This document shows, one piece after another, positions 41,622 through 51,461 of a stretch of DNA of 64,000 nucleotides. Source of the stretch: Favolaschia claudopus. Taxonomy: Eukaryota; Basidiomycota; Agaricomycetes; Agaricales; Mycenaceae. The position numbers were made by a program, and so were the translations under genes. The notes under the pieces were generated by a model. The model did not search any database and was not told the DNA's origin. It worked only from the letters and a program-made list of their open reading frames with translations. The number at the start of each line of letters is the position of its first letter. Within the stretch, counting starts at the first letter, position 1. Where the stretch lies: contig JAWWNJ010000114.1 in the NCBI GenBank assembly GCA_037176885.1, positions 248,001 to 312,000 on the forward strand, read 5' to 3'.

Positions 41622-42581
41622 CACTGTGGTTGCAGAACCCCATGAATTTCCCATAGCCAGACCATGAATTCCACAATTCACGGGTTTATCTAGTGAATTC
41701 AGATTCATGGGGTTGTGACTTCACGTACCTGATTCACAAAATCAGAGTCCGCAATATGAACTACGTGAATTTCACTCGAAAATCGAATGAATGCGTGTGT
41801 GTGAAAACTGCTCAGAAAGTTCATTCCTCGCTTCCTGGCAACTCTTGGAAATTCACCCGTAAACCTCGTGAAATTCATGGAGTTAAAGTTGCCTCGAACG
41901 CGGTACATGGTTCTGATCACCAGTACTGGTTGTGTTCCTGGTCAATTTACATACTTTGAGTACCGTAACTTAGTGTGACGGAAGCGAGGGGGAGTCGAGT
42001 TCCGGCACACAGGGATCAAGACAGAACTGGTGTAAGTACTAAATTGACCAAGGGAAAAGCTACTACGACAAGAACTAAACTACCTATACAGGAAGATCGA
42101 GGCTGTGTGCGTGGAGTCATGGGGACGACACGGGCAGATCTCGCCGTGAGCGGATGCGAACGCCGATCCGTCACACTTAGTAATCGTTAGTAAAGACTTG
42201 TTGTACTCGTTCAGTAAGTACTTCCGTACAAAAGAGATACGACTAATACTTGTATGTTGCGCTGGTCAAAGCGAGGGGTACGTAGTAGATTTTTCATGCA
42301 GTTTCCACTGTGTTTCCACGTATTTTTCAAGTGACTTCCCGGAGTATTGGAAGGGAATCCAACACAGTGAAAGAGTTTTCATTGGAATATGAGGTGGATA
42401 TCATTCCAAAACCATGTGAATTAACACCATGAAATGTTCCACTCACATAGTTGGACCCAGTGAAAATATCTCCGTGAAATTCACAACTCCATAGTGGTAT
42501 TCACAGAGTTTTCTGGTGATTTTCCCATTGAAACCTTGTGAACCAACTATGGGAAAGTCAGGGGGTTATGCGACCACAGTG
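41622..42581. mobile_element. CACTA-like non-autonomous element (CACTGTGG), 960 bp
   Basis: Ends CACTGTGGTTGCAGAACCCC / CACTGTGGTCGCATAACCCC, with the 3-bp duplication GAC (41619-41621, 42582-42584). Subterminal ATGAATTT/AATTCATG repeats occur in both orientations. Removing it restores the right TIR of the surrounding MULE-like element. A fragment of a relative lies at 10838-11003. Confidence 0.82.
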
Positions 42582-42731
42582 GACTCTTATGACAGGGTTC
42601 CCTTTGGGATGGCATAAGAGTCTGGTCACGAGACTAATAAAACACCAGCCTACCAAGTTGGTGGACCCCAAAACACTATGCAGAATGAGGTTTATGCATT
42701 GTGAGCATATGCATTATGAGATGTTCAGCTG

Positions 42732-42805
42732 TACGGGTTTTGATTGAGTGTTGCTCGTTCGTTTGTGCTTACGTCTGTTGACACTTCTGTCATCGGTCTA
42801 CTGGA
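42732..42805 (+). repeat. CAGCCG MITE fragment flanking R copy 2
   Basis: TACGGGTTTTGATTGAGTG and TTCGTTTGTGCTTACGT match 22310-22370. The left part is missing. Confidence 0.65.
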
Positions 42806-42829
42806 GGATGGCCCTCGTGGTATAGGCAA

Positions 42830-43102
42830 CCTTCAATATATTCCACCTCTATAGTTCTGCCGAACGTGGTCGCCAAAAATGTCCACCCACTTAATCCGTT
42901 GGCCATCGGTTCCATGACTAACATGTGGAATGGGACTCGATTCTATATTGGTGAAATTCTCGATGTTATCAAGAAGGGTGCAAATGGACGTTACGGGTCC
43001 TTGCAGAGCTCTGCGTCTCCTTCTGGCCTTGCTTTCCTATCCCTAAAAGTTTATCTTCCTCTTACAACGGTACAAGTCATCTTTATTCTTCTGTTGACAT
43101 AA
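42830..43102 (+). pseudogene. C-terminal fragment of a repeated hypothetical family (NMWNGTRFYIGEILD)
   Basis: Frame encoding AKNVHPLNPLAIGSMTNMWN, then GTRFYIGEILDVIKKGANGR and YGSLQSSASPSGLAFLSLKV, followed by YLPL and a probable donor GTACAAG near 43073. I recall proteins ending with this type of segment as dispersed hypotheticals in Agaricomycete genomes. The function is unknown to me. The N-terminal part is missing, being cut off near the CAGCCG fragment. No domain such as a nuclease or kinase is visible. Confidence 0.45.
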
Positions 43103-43372
43103 ACTGATCGTTGTGGTATAGGGAGGGGAGGCTGACAGCTATCTACAAAACACTGGAGCGTTCCGAAAAAAAGTTCCCGCTGATGAAGTGACGTCAGTTA
43201 CCATATAAGGCAGGCACTGCCCTCTAATGCCGCAAACCGACGGCTGGCGCGTCAGAGCGGGGCGTCCTCATGTTGCAGCCTACGCAGCGTAATTGGAGTA
43301 TTCGATGACGGTGTATCATAATCGAGGTGTATAAAAACAACGAATAATTCATGGAGCCTCATATTTACAAAG

Positions 43373-44659
43373 ATGAATCCTCAAAATCCAGAACGCTACG
43401 CAACAACTCAGTATGTATCTCCTTGGAATGGGTCCGATGCCTCCTCCAACGAACACAGAGCTTGCTGTTGCCCAACTTTAACACACAATGGACCAAGGTG
43501 CTTTTGCCAACATGGGGTACATGGCACCCGGGCCGGGCTACGCACCGCCTCAGTACATCTCCCAGCCTCGGGACCCCATTCCAAGCTCTCAGCCCCCGAG
43601 TCTTCGTGAGTCCTTAGAGCATAATAATTACCTTGAGAATCTGAATATGTACCATTGAATTGTCTGATAGCTGGATGTCCATGTCCCAGGGCCTGCAGTA
43701 CAGGAAACAGCTACGACTCAGGCTACTGCTGTTCCACCTACCGTCCTCGAGATTTCCATTGACAATATTGTGCCCGAGGATTTTCTTGCCCGCATCTGTG
43801 CGCGAATGGAGATTCCCGATGGTGATGCCCAACTGGGATGGAAGTCAAGCGATGATTTGAAACGGGACCTTCCCAAACGGCTGAGCACTGAAGACGATGT
43901 CAAAGCTGCGTTTGACTACTTCCGCCCAATTCTTTTGAGCAAGCGTCGCCAGAAGAAAATTTTCATGGAGATCATATCTGGTGAGTCCGTCGCTGTCCGT
44001 GTTGAGCTGCCAATGAATCTGATTTATACATTCCAAGGCCAAACCAGCCGAGAAAACAGCCGCGGCGCCCAAGGTCACTGAAATCGCCTACCGCGATGAA
44101 CTCAACATCGTAAGGCTGCGTTGGCGTGCGAGAAACACCGCGGCCACAATCGGTGGTGTTATGTGAGGAGGGACAATGAGAAGGGAGAGCGATGTGTCCC
44201 GCTGAGCTTAGAGGAGGTTACACTTTGGGCAAGGAAATTGGTACGTTGCGCGCGTTATCATCTACATCCCGAAATCAATTCTGATATTGCCCAGCACAAA
44301 GATAAAGCCAAGCCGGAGAACGAACGCGAACTAGATGACAAGTGTACCAAATACCCCGATGTTTTCAAACTCGACGACATGGAGAAGGTCGCAGCCGAGC
44401 GCGAGGAGCGCAGCAAAAATCGTAAGAAAGGCAATGCTGCCCCCGAATTCCATCTTCACATGCCGGCGTCCATGGCCGGAATCTTTGGCGATGTCAGCAA
44501 TGCACAACCGGCGCCGAAACCCGCTCGCGACAACAACGCGACACCGAGGACTCGGACAACGACTCAGACGATGACGCACCTGCTGTCTCTATTTCCGACG
44601 TTCTCAGTGTTTTGCACAAGAAGATAACAGAATCTGAAAATGCGCGGAAGGCGCAATAA
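43373..44659 (+). pseudogene. Decayed multi-exon hypothetical gene with CxxH/WCYV module
   Basis: Starts MNPQNPERYATTQYVSPWNG at 43373, shifts frame to PMPPPTNTELAVAQL with one in-frame stop, then MDQGAFANMGYMAPGPGYAP up to a donor near 43605. Exon 2 encodes VLEISIDNIVPEDFLARICA and GWKSSDDLKRDLPKRLSTED and ends at GTGAGT (43981). The next exon carries AKPAEKTAAAPKVTEIAYRD, then ACEKHRGHNRWCYVR and LSLEEVTLWARKLV, a Cys/His module I recall from dispersed Agaricomycete proteins. After a frameshift near 44535 the acidic tail SDNDSDDDAPAVSISDVLSV follows, with the stop at 44657. The frameshifts and stop suggest a pseudogene. The function is unknown. Confidence 0.55.
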
Positions 44660-44806
44660 CCTCAGTCTCCCGCAATGTGGGATGAAATACTGTATATTAA
44701 ATACCTGAAAATGCGCGGAAGGCGCAATAACTACACAATGAGTAAGTAAATACAAGTAGGTAGATAGATAGAGAACTCACCCTCAGTCTCCCGCAATGTG
44801 GGATGA
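44633..44806. repeat. Duplicated segments at the gene end / LTR boundary
   Basis: CTGAAAATGCGCGGAAGGCG (then CAATAA) occurs at 44633 and 44706. CCTCAGTCTCCCGCAATGTG (then GGATGA) occurs at 44660 and 44780. The first motif is the end of the preceding gene (ENARKAQ-stop); the second belongs to the copia D LTR. The pattern is gene end, LTR piece, gene end, LTR. Confidence 0.75.
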
Positions 44807-44932
44807 GAGACTGAGGGTGGTGGACAGACGAGCGCGGTTTATATCTAAGAACAAGGCTGTATGATAAGTATCAGATATCTATCAAGGGCCGGAGCGGCGG
44901 GGCGGCTACCCGGAATAATTCATATTCTGACA
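44733..44932 (-). repeat. 3' LTR of copia D (outer edge approximate)
   Basis: Starts TGTCAGAATATGAATTATTC on the minus strand right after the purine tract AGTGGGGG. It contains CTCAGTCTCTCATCCCACAT. A 61-bp piece of it (44872-44932) recurs at 50030-50090. Confidence 0.7.
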
Positions 44933-45982
44933 CCCCCACTCGACCCAGGCCGTAGTCCCATAGATAGACAGATATTGGAGTTGCTTGTCATGAGATAAAG
45001 GTTTTGTGAAAATATCGGCCACCATTTCATCTGTAGGATACCACAAGACAATACATTCTCCGGTGCGAACCAAGTCATCACGGACAAAATGATATTTTCT
45101 TTGTATATGTTGAGTCCTAGCGCGGTATTGTGGATCCTGGGACAGAATAATGGCAGCTCGATTATCACATCTCAACTCAGTGGGATTTCTCTGATGTTGA
45201 CCTAGTTCGTCAAAAAAGGATCTTAACCATGCTAGATGTTGTCCTGCATTTGCAAGTCCAATGTATTCACTCTCAGTAGAAGATAGAGCGACCATGGATT
45301 GCCGACGGCTAGACCATCCGATTGCTCCAGAGTTGACAATGAACACATAACCAGAAGTAGAACGAGATGTATCTCTGTCTCCATTCCAATTGGCATCACT
45401 GTATCCCAGAAATTGCATGTCCATGCTGATGTCAGCCCCGTTGTATACAAGTTCCCAATGACGGGTGCCTTTGAGGTATCGAAGAAGTCGTTTTGCTGCT
45501 GCCCAATGAATTCTCTTTGGCTTTGCACTAAATCGACCAAGTACTCCTACACTGTATGCAAGATCTGGTCGAGTACCTAGCATGGCATACATAGGAGACC
45601 TGATTACACTTTGATATGGAACAATAGATCCACCTTCGACAATAGCCATATGGGTAATGATACTGTCGTCATCAGGGTCATTCTCTGTGAGCGGGGTTCC
45701 AGTAGACATAGGCGTGAATACAGGTTTGCAGTCTGTCATGCCATAGCGAGAAAGGACTTTGTCAGTATACTGACGCTGGTTCAGTGCAATGGTGCGCTTC
45801 TTACGGTTTCGAACGATCTCGATCCCAAGGAGGTATTTGGCTGGACCTAGGTCTCGCATCTTAAAAGTAGATGAAAGCATTCTTTTGACTTTGGAAGAGA
45901 ATTCTTTAGAAGTTGCAGCAACAAGAAGATCATCAACATAGACCACAACAAAACAAGTCTGTTTGCCTTCTTTATAAACATA
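44906..45982 (-). pseudogene. Copia D RT C-half and RNase H
   Basis: An uninterrupted frame that begins inside the MITE and enters copia sequence at 45982 with VYKEGKQTCF. It then shows VVVYVDDLLVAA (YVDD catalytic pair), LKMRDLGPAKYLLGIEI-like residues, TDCKPVFTPMS, YSVGVLGRFSAKP, GYSDANWNGD (RNase H Asp), ALSSTESEYIGL (Glu), CDNRAAIILSQ (Asp), HIQRKYHFVRD and DIFTKPLSHD. It stops in the LTR at 44906, so the last residues are LTR-encoded. There are no frameshifts here. The only damage is separation from the RT N-half by the MITE; read across the excised MITE the two halves are in frame. Confidence 0.87.
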
Positions 45983-46667
45983 CAGTCGTAAACTGGGAAG
46001 CGCAACGTAACGTAGAAGAGCAACACGCATATTCCGTACCCGCGGACATTTTGGCGAGCTGGAAAATGCACTCTCCTACCATTTTTGAGGTCGCTGAACT
46101 CAATGGACCACTTTTTGGAGCCTGAAAATTACTTCCCTGGGCAGTGGGAGCGCAATTTGTCGAAAATGCCCAATTTTGGAAGGAAGTTTGTGATTTCCCC
46201 AAACCTTTGAACATCTCCATGGAAAATTTGGTGTCTAAAAAGTCCCCACAAACCATATCTCCCATTGGCAAAAAAAGTGGACTGAATAGCTTCTTTGAAG
46301 GGCTAGAACCAGCTGGTTTGTTGCTGATTTTTGATTTTTTCAGCTGAATTGCGAATTTTGCCTTGCAATATAAACACCACCTGGTGTTTCTGTGCATGCT
46401 TGATTTGTTGTATGATACTTCTAGAGCCTAAATTCTTAGCTTTGTTTACTGTTGTTGCTCTTCTACGTTATTTGGCCCATTTGGGTGAAGCCAAACTTTG
46501 GCCCTTGAACTCACTCAAAACAGACTGTATCGACCCCGAATTTTTGACGAATCTGCTAAAAGGATGCGGGGCTATTACCCTAGCACAAAAAACTCAGAGT
46601 TTTGGTGCATTCTTCATCGAATAATCGGCGGGGAAAGCTAATCGTTGCGCTTCCCAGTTTACGACTG
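45983..46667. mobile_element. CAGTCG-type Tc1/mariner-like MITE in copia D RT (685 bp)
   Basis: TIRs CAGTCGTAAACTGGGAAGCG (then CAACG), TA on both sides (45981-45982, 46668-46669). Identical in length to the copy at 55244-55928, with about one substitution noticed (46098 C/T region). An internal GTAGAAGAGCAAC segment beside the left TIR is repeated inverted near 46455. No transposase. Confidence 0.9.
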
Positions 46668-47690
46668 TAAAGGCAGGTCTCTGAATTCAAGCGATGAAAT
46701 CCGAGTTTTAGAATCTCTGTGTCAAAAGTCCTGTTCCAAGTTCTCCCAGCTTGTTTAAGACCATACAATGAACGCTTGAGTCGCCAGCAGTGACCTTCTG
46801 GAATTTCAACACCATCTGGAGGCATCATGTAGATTTCTTCCTCCAGTTTACCATTGAGGTAGGCTTTTGAAACATCCAGCTGATCCAGTTCTAAGTCATA
46901 TTTGGCTGCAAGAGCACAAATGATGCGAACAGACTCAAGATTGGCAGTGGGCGCAAAAACTTCTTTGTAGTCAACACCTTCTTTCTGAGTATCTCCTCTG
47001 GCAACGATTCGGACTTTGTAGCGAGCAATTTTGCCTGTTTCATTCACTTTGACTTTGGGAACCACTTTGGATGGTATGGGAACAACATCATAGACATCAT
47101 TTGCTCGGAAACCAGCAAGTTCCTCTTCAAGTCCAGCTTTCCAATGTTCAGCATTAGGACCCTGCAATGCTTCTTGCCAACTAGAAGGGTCAAGAGGGTT
47201 CTGAGCTAAAAAGGCTTCTTCAATAGCATCATCTAGAGAAGCAAGCAAGACTGCCTCTGGAGCATCAGGGACTTCAATGTCTGGTTCGACAGAAGCTTCA
47301 TTTTCTTTCGCCTGTTTACGTGCTGCATTCTCTGCATCACGCTGAGCTTTTGACTGATGCTGTGGTCCTTCAGCTATTCTGTCGTACTCAGCAGTGGGAT
47401 GTTGTGCCCTTGCATGTGGACGTGTTGACCGCCTAGTAGGTTCCTGTCGTACGCCTGTGACCTTGCGCAATGGTGGAGCTCCCCTATTTGATGGATGGAC
47501 AATAGACGGCGGATCAGCCTGACTTAGATTATCCCCCACTGAACCTGGTATCGGGTGAGGCAATGTCCAGTTCACCATCATCGTCATCATCACCATAATA
47601 TGGGGTAGACCTCTTCCGCAGTGTCTGATCATATTCTTTCCTAGATGTAGCAGGTGCCTCAAGCTTTGGTTCTATAGGTGAATCAAGTTC
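46668..47690 (-). pseudogene. Copia D linker and RT N-half
   Basis: Frame on the minus strand. The acidic linker (YYGDDDDDGELD near 47570, after a frameshift) is followed by RRSTRPHARAQHPTAEYDRI, WQEALQGPNAEHWKAGLEEE, PKVVPKVKVNETGKIARYK-like residues, VRIVARGDTQKEGVDYKEVF, LDQLDVSKAYLNGKLEEEIY (first catalytic Asp) and SLYGLKQAGRTW. It ends at NSETCLY, where the MITE inserted at a TA. Apart from one frame change in the linker (about 47530) the frame is open. Confidence 0.85.
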
Positions 47691-47693
47691 CTG

Positions 47694-49363
47694 CACTGTG
47701 CCAAGGGAAGGTTTTGAAATTCATGATGTTGTTCAGGACCTTGTGTTAGGTATTTCGTCGTCATTTGTGTTGAATTTCATGATCTTTCGTCGGATTTCAT
47801 GACGAAACGTTACGATCCGGGGTCCTGAAATTCCTAACGACTGTGGGCCCGTTCCTAACGTTTTTTCCTGACATTTTGTCATGATCTTCGCAATGATTCG
47901 TCCGGAAGTACCACCGAAGCGCTAGCCAGCTATCCCGATGCTTTACTCCTTATGAAACTGCACGGAAGAGGTATGAAACAGAATATATTTCAAGTACTGG
48001 ACAATACAGTTGCAGTACTACTATAATGATACTCTGATCTTCAAAATCTCGCCACCGTCACGATCAGCCGTACTGTAACAGCTTGCGTGGCTCGGAAACA
48101 CACTACGGAGAATGAAAAAGAGGTAGAGAAGGGAAGCAACTCACCGGGTTAGACAGATCACTGAATGCTCTGTCGTCGTCAAAGAGCTAAACTACGGGAA
48201 AGAGCGCGTTAATGAGCTGCAATACACTCTCGCAGTATCACTTACCATGATAGCCTGCCCAACCACTTCATCCCGGGTCATCCTTCGCCACCCCTTACTC
48301 CATTGAGAGTCTTGCGCACTGCAGAGAGATCTAGCTCGATACGACGGTGTGGATTGAGCCTAGAGGGCGGACCGGCGGTGACGTAGGGAAGGAGGCGTGG
48401 TGGTCGTGAGGGTCCGTGTTACAGCAGAGTGTGTTGACGAGAATGACGGCGGCGGCGGCGGCGCTCTACGATGGCGACTTGGAGGGAGGTCATGGTGGGG
48501 GGAGACAAGAGGCGTCGTGAGCGGCCGCAGCATATGTGTGCTGCGGATGTGGAGCAATGCTGTAAGTGACGTCATCGACTCGGCAGCTCGGCCACAGGAC
48601 TTGAACAAAAATTTGCTGGTTTTTCGAGGCCGAAATTCATGATGTTTCGTCGTGAATGCAGGTTCAAGATTTTTATGTCACTTTTTGAAAGAGAATCATA
48701 TGCATTATCCTGGAATGTGGTCCACAGTTGAATATGAGTGCAGTACCACACCTTGTAACTCTTAGTAGTTTTGGAGCATCATGAAACCAGTCTTGAAATT
48801 AGGGTCATTCACGGTAGCCTTTTTGGCTCCCTTTTTACTTCCTTTTTGTTCTCCTTTTTCTCTTCCTTTTTGCCCATTTTGCAGTTTTGGCAATAAACCT
48901 CTGTAGAACTTCATTGTTTTTGTCAAGTCTACCTTTTTATACCTCTCAATGGAAAACGTGACATGAATAAGCCCAGGAGTGAAAGGAATACGAAAAAGGA
49001 ACAAAGTTGTGTTCAAAAAGGGAGCAAAAAAGGAAGATCTGTGCGGAGCGTTCACAGTAGCCTTTTTGACGTCCCTTTTTCGCACCATTTTTTCTACCTT
49101 TTTGGCCAAAACTGTACAGTTCACTTCGTTCTTGTTGCAATATACCCTTTTTAGCCCTCTAAATGGAAAAGGGGAAAAAAATCCGAAGAAAAACGAAGAG
49201 AATCCAAAAATCCGCAAAAAAGGAGAAGAAAAAGGAAGCAAAAAGGAAGCCAAAAAGGCTACTGTGAACGACCCTATTCATGACGCGTATTCTAACGAAA
49301 CGTCAGGAATCTTGAATTTCAAGACGATGATCTTGAATTTCATGACAAATACTTCTCACAGTG
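47694..49363. mobile_element. CACTA-like non-autonomous element, 1670 bp, inside copia D
   Basis: Ends CACTGTGCCAAGG / CACTGTGAGAAGT, with the 3-bp duplication CTG (47691-47693, 49364-49366). Subterminal TTTCATGA/TTCATGATG repeats are abundant. It shares an internal block with the element at 52484-53606 (CTCCACATCCGCAGCA..TGCTGCGG hairpin; 48360-48570 inverted against 52720-52900). A further MITE is nested at 48801-49275. No complete transposase frame. Confidence 0.82.
48801..49275. mobile_element. AGGGTCRTTCAC MITE (475 bp) nested in the CACTA-like element
   Basis: TIRs AGGGTCATTCACGGTAGCC / AGGGTCGTTCACAGTAGCC, then CTTTTTGGC and repeats of CCTTTTTG/CAAAAAGG. Apparent 3-bp duplication ATT (48798-48800, 49276-49278). 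A third, internal copy of the end motif (GCGTTCACAGTAGCC) is at 49047. Confidence 0.72.
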
Positions 49364-49366
49364 CTG

Positions 49367-50002
49367 GTCATCAAACCGAACATGCCTAGATGTGATGGTT
49401 TCACCATAAGAACCATCTTTGTTGATTACTAGCAAGTCATACGCTTTACTGTTTTCATGGTAGCCAACAAAGATGCAACGCTTTGCTTTATCGCCAAATT
49501 TCTGCTTGTGACGCTTTTCTTTAGGAATCAGAGGATAAGCTCTACAGCCAAAGGGATGCAGGTGTCGTATGTTTATTGGACGGTCAAAAAGTTTCTCATG
49601 AGGGATCTCAAATTCCTGTGCTGAAGTAGGTGTTCTATTCACAGTATAACCAGCTGCTCGCATTGCTAAGACCCAAAACTTACGAGGAAGGCGTGAGGCA
49701 ATCAACATAGTTGTAGCTCTGGAAACAAGTGTTTGATTCATTCGCTCTGCTACTCCGTTTTGCTCTGGAGTGTAAGGTGCTGTTGTTTCATGGATGATGC
49801 CTAAACGTTTGAACTCTGTCTCCATTTGATGAGACGTGAATTCACCACCCCCATCTGTGCGAAAGAATCGAGTCCAGCCCTCACAGAATTCCCAATTAGC
49901 AATTTGAGCACGAAAATGAGCCTCAGTAGATTTTCGCCATTCTTTGAGTTTTGAATACCGTACAATTTCTTTCAAATCGACAGGGGGTGTGATGCGTGAC
50001 AC
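49367..50002 (-). pseudogene. Copia D integrase core (N-terminus missing)
   Basis: Integrase catalytic domain on the minus strand: FFRTDGGGEFTSHQMETEFK (second Asp of DDE), IIHETTAPYTPEQNGVAERM (catalytic Glu in VAERMNQ), then RKFWVLAMRAAGYTVNRTPT, HPFGCRAYPLIPKEKRHKQK and the GYHENSKAYDLL motif. It is open from about 50002 to the CACTA-like insertion. The zinc-binding domain and first Asp are absent, since sequence right of 50003 is LTR-like and unrelated. Part of copia D. Confidence 0.85.
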
Positions 50003-50090
50003 CCCCGAACCGATTCGACAATTCGACGTCAGATATCTATCAAGGGCCGGAGCGGCGGGGCGGCTACCCGGAATAATTCATATTCTGACA
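50003..50090 (-). repeat. Copia D LTR fragment and purine-tract-like repeat
   Basis: 50030-50090 is a 61-bp identical piece of the copia D LTR (TGTCAGAATATG.. to GATATCTG). Next to it lies GGGGGTGTGATGCGTGACAC (then CCCC), a hairpin with an 8-bp stem that also contains the purine-tract/LTR-start string GGGGGTGTCA on the minus strand. Confidence 0.75.
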
Positions 50091-50092
50091 GA

Positions 50093-50227
50093 AGATGCTT
50101 TTATGTCAAGGAGATTGGGATGGTGAAAGGTGCCGTGCAGGAGTTTATAAAGGTTGCTAAAAAGGTCGCAAAGGGGAAGGGCAAGAAAAGGGCGCGCGTG
50201 GAGAGCGAACACGACAAAGAGAATTAA
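50093..50227 (+). pseudogene. C-terminal coding fragment ending EHDKEN
   Basis: 44 codons open to a stop at 50225, starting at the LTR fragment: RCFYVKEIGMVKGAVQEFIK, VAKKVAKGKGKKRARVE, SEHDKEN. The lysine-rich tail resembles a nuclear localisation signal. The rest of the gene is missing, replaced by the copia LTR fragment, so this is a gene end cut by retrotransposon sequence. The family was not recognised. Codon-like composition is the main support. Confidence 0.45.
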
Positions 50228-51293
50228 ATGTAAATATTATAATGTCCACGAAAACAAATCTAATGTACAAATACAAGAGCCTAGTCGACTAAATACCCAC
50301 AGTCGCGATACCACGACTCGATATTCTCGGGTGTCATCGTTGAGAAAACAGCCTCCCACAACATTCCCGAGAGAGTGGAATTCTGAGACTATCTCTCACT
50401 CAAACCCTGGCCAAAATGTCGCTCGTTGGAGGCTTGGAGCGCTATGCGGGGCGTACTGATTTTTCTCAATCTCGAATCAGTACATATTCTCATTGTATCA
50501 ACTGTCAACGCACATCGACCATTGGATCTGCTGTCAACGGCAGTCGGCTGGTCACTGTGCTGAAAATTTCCGGGTCCGCTCGTGGTTGAATGCATCGACT
50601 CGATTTTGTTGTGGAACTGGGAACTAAAAACGCGCTGATATCAGGGCCCCCCAGACTCAAAATAGGCAGCATCCGTCCATCCCTCGCAGACTACCCAATA
50701 TTAATGATGATACAGGCAATGTGAATGAGTCCTGTCATTCTGCGCACCTGCGCCCCTCGTGGCTGCATCGAAGTGTTTTAACTCCCTTGGTCGTTACATT
50801 CAGTCTTCTCCGCGTCGAGTCAGCTAAGTGAATTATCTCAATGCAAAGATGTGAGAAAGCTCATATTGTTTATCAGAAACTAAACCAGAGCTGGGATGTA
50901 CTCTTGGACTCCATACCAAGTTTGCGATTGCAAATTCAATATCAAGGATGCGAAAATTCGGTGGCTGAGAAGGTAAATTTCCAGACACGATGGAGAACTG
51001 CCGGCACCTACTTTCTTTTCAAATATTTTCAGCTGTCTAGGTCCTGGACTCTAGGAATTTTCTATGTGGCTCCAACACTGATATGTTTCACATTGTTTTC
51101 AGCCTGTGCCTGTTCTAGTTCGCAAATTCCTCTTTCTACGCCAATCGAATTCACGCAGACTATAGCAAGTTACACAACGGCCGAGGCTCAACCCTAATTC
51201 GAGATACAAGTCCTGTTTCCACAGGCTAGCACTAGTAGCAGTTTTACTAGCAGAAAGCAGAGAACTTTCTTTAATATATGCCGAAAGCATGTA
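50228..51293. other. No confident feature
   Basis: Open stretches (for example 50841-51197, with a hydrophobic end FSACACSSSQIPLS) show no recognisable motif. No repeat was noticed. Confidence 0.3.
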
Positions 51294-51459
51294 CAGTCGA
51301 AGCTGTCATAACCCATAGCTCCCGTAACCCATAATCTCCCTTAACCCATACATTTTTGGGGGTTTTTGACCGGTTTTTGGCTGGGATAACCCATAAATCT
51401 ATCATATCCCATAGCTTTTTGGCCCTACCGAGGGCTATGGGTTATGACAGCTTCGACTG
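51294..51459. mobile_element. CAGTCGAAGCTG MITE (166 bp)
   Basis: TIRs of about 26 bp, CAGTCGAAGCTGTCATAACC then CATAGC, flanked by TA (51292-51293, 51460-51461). The interior repeats AACCCATA four to five times. A left-end fragment is at 53674-53725. Confidence 0.87.
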
Positions 51460-51461
51460 TA

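Larger units (their letters stand above)
39701..42636. mobile_element. MULE-like element with 9-bp target duplication and nested insertions
   Basis: TIRs start TAGTCTCGTGACCAGACTCT and extend over 120 bp with small indels. The 9-bp duplication ATAAAACAC flanks it (39692-39700, 42637-42645), and the empty site with one copy exists at about 56690 in R copy 1. Removing the two nested elements leaves about 1.17 kb. A 9-bp duplication with long TIRs is the Mutator (MULE) signature. The only coding piece inside is a Tc1-type HTH fragment (40540-40728), apparently captured. Confidence 0.8.
39539..42731 (+). mobile_element. CAGTT-family element R, copy 2, left-truncated and filled
   Basis: Matches R at 55199-56776 on both sides of the large insertion: GGTGTTTTTGACGTGAATAG.. 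on the left and CAGCCTACCAAGTTGGTGGA..ATGTTCAGCTG on the right. The right end is followed by TA and then by the interior of a CAGCCG MITE, so R inserted into that MITE at an ATATA site. It preserves the empty site (CCCATATGCG) of the MITE found in R copy 1. Confidence 0.75.
44733..50030 (-). mobile_element. Ty1/copia copy D, carrying two insertions
   Basis: Minus-strand copia of a different family from A-C. Order from right: integrase (50002-49367), [CACTA-like insertion 47694-49363], linker and RT N-half (47690-46668), [MITE 45983-46667], RT C-half and RNase H (45982-44906), purine tract, 3' LTR. Gag, protease and the integrase zinc part are missing, since the copy is truncated near 50003. 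The LTR starts TGTCAGAATATG at 44932; its outer edge is near 44733 (uncertain). Confidence 0.85.

Noticed and set aside
46144..46624. Small frames conserved between 46144-46624 and 55405-55885
   Set aside because: The two MITE copies are nearly identical in DNA, so conserved frames say nothing about coding. No transposase motif is present.
51294..51459. AACCCATA repeats as telomere-like sequence
   Set aside because: They are internal to a MITE with clear TIRs and a TA duplication and do not match a TTAGGG-type repeat.
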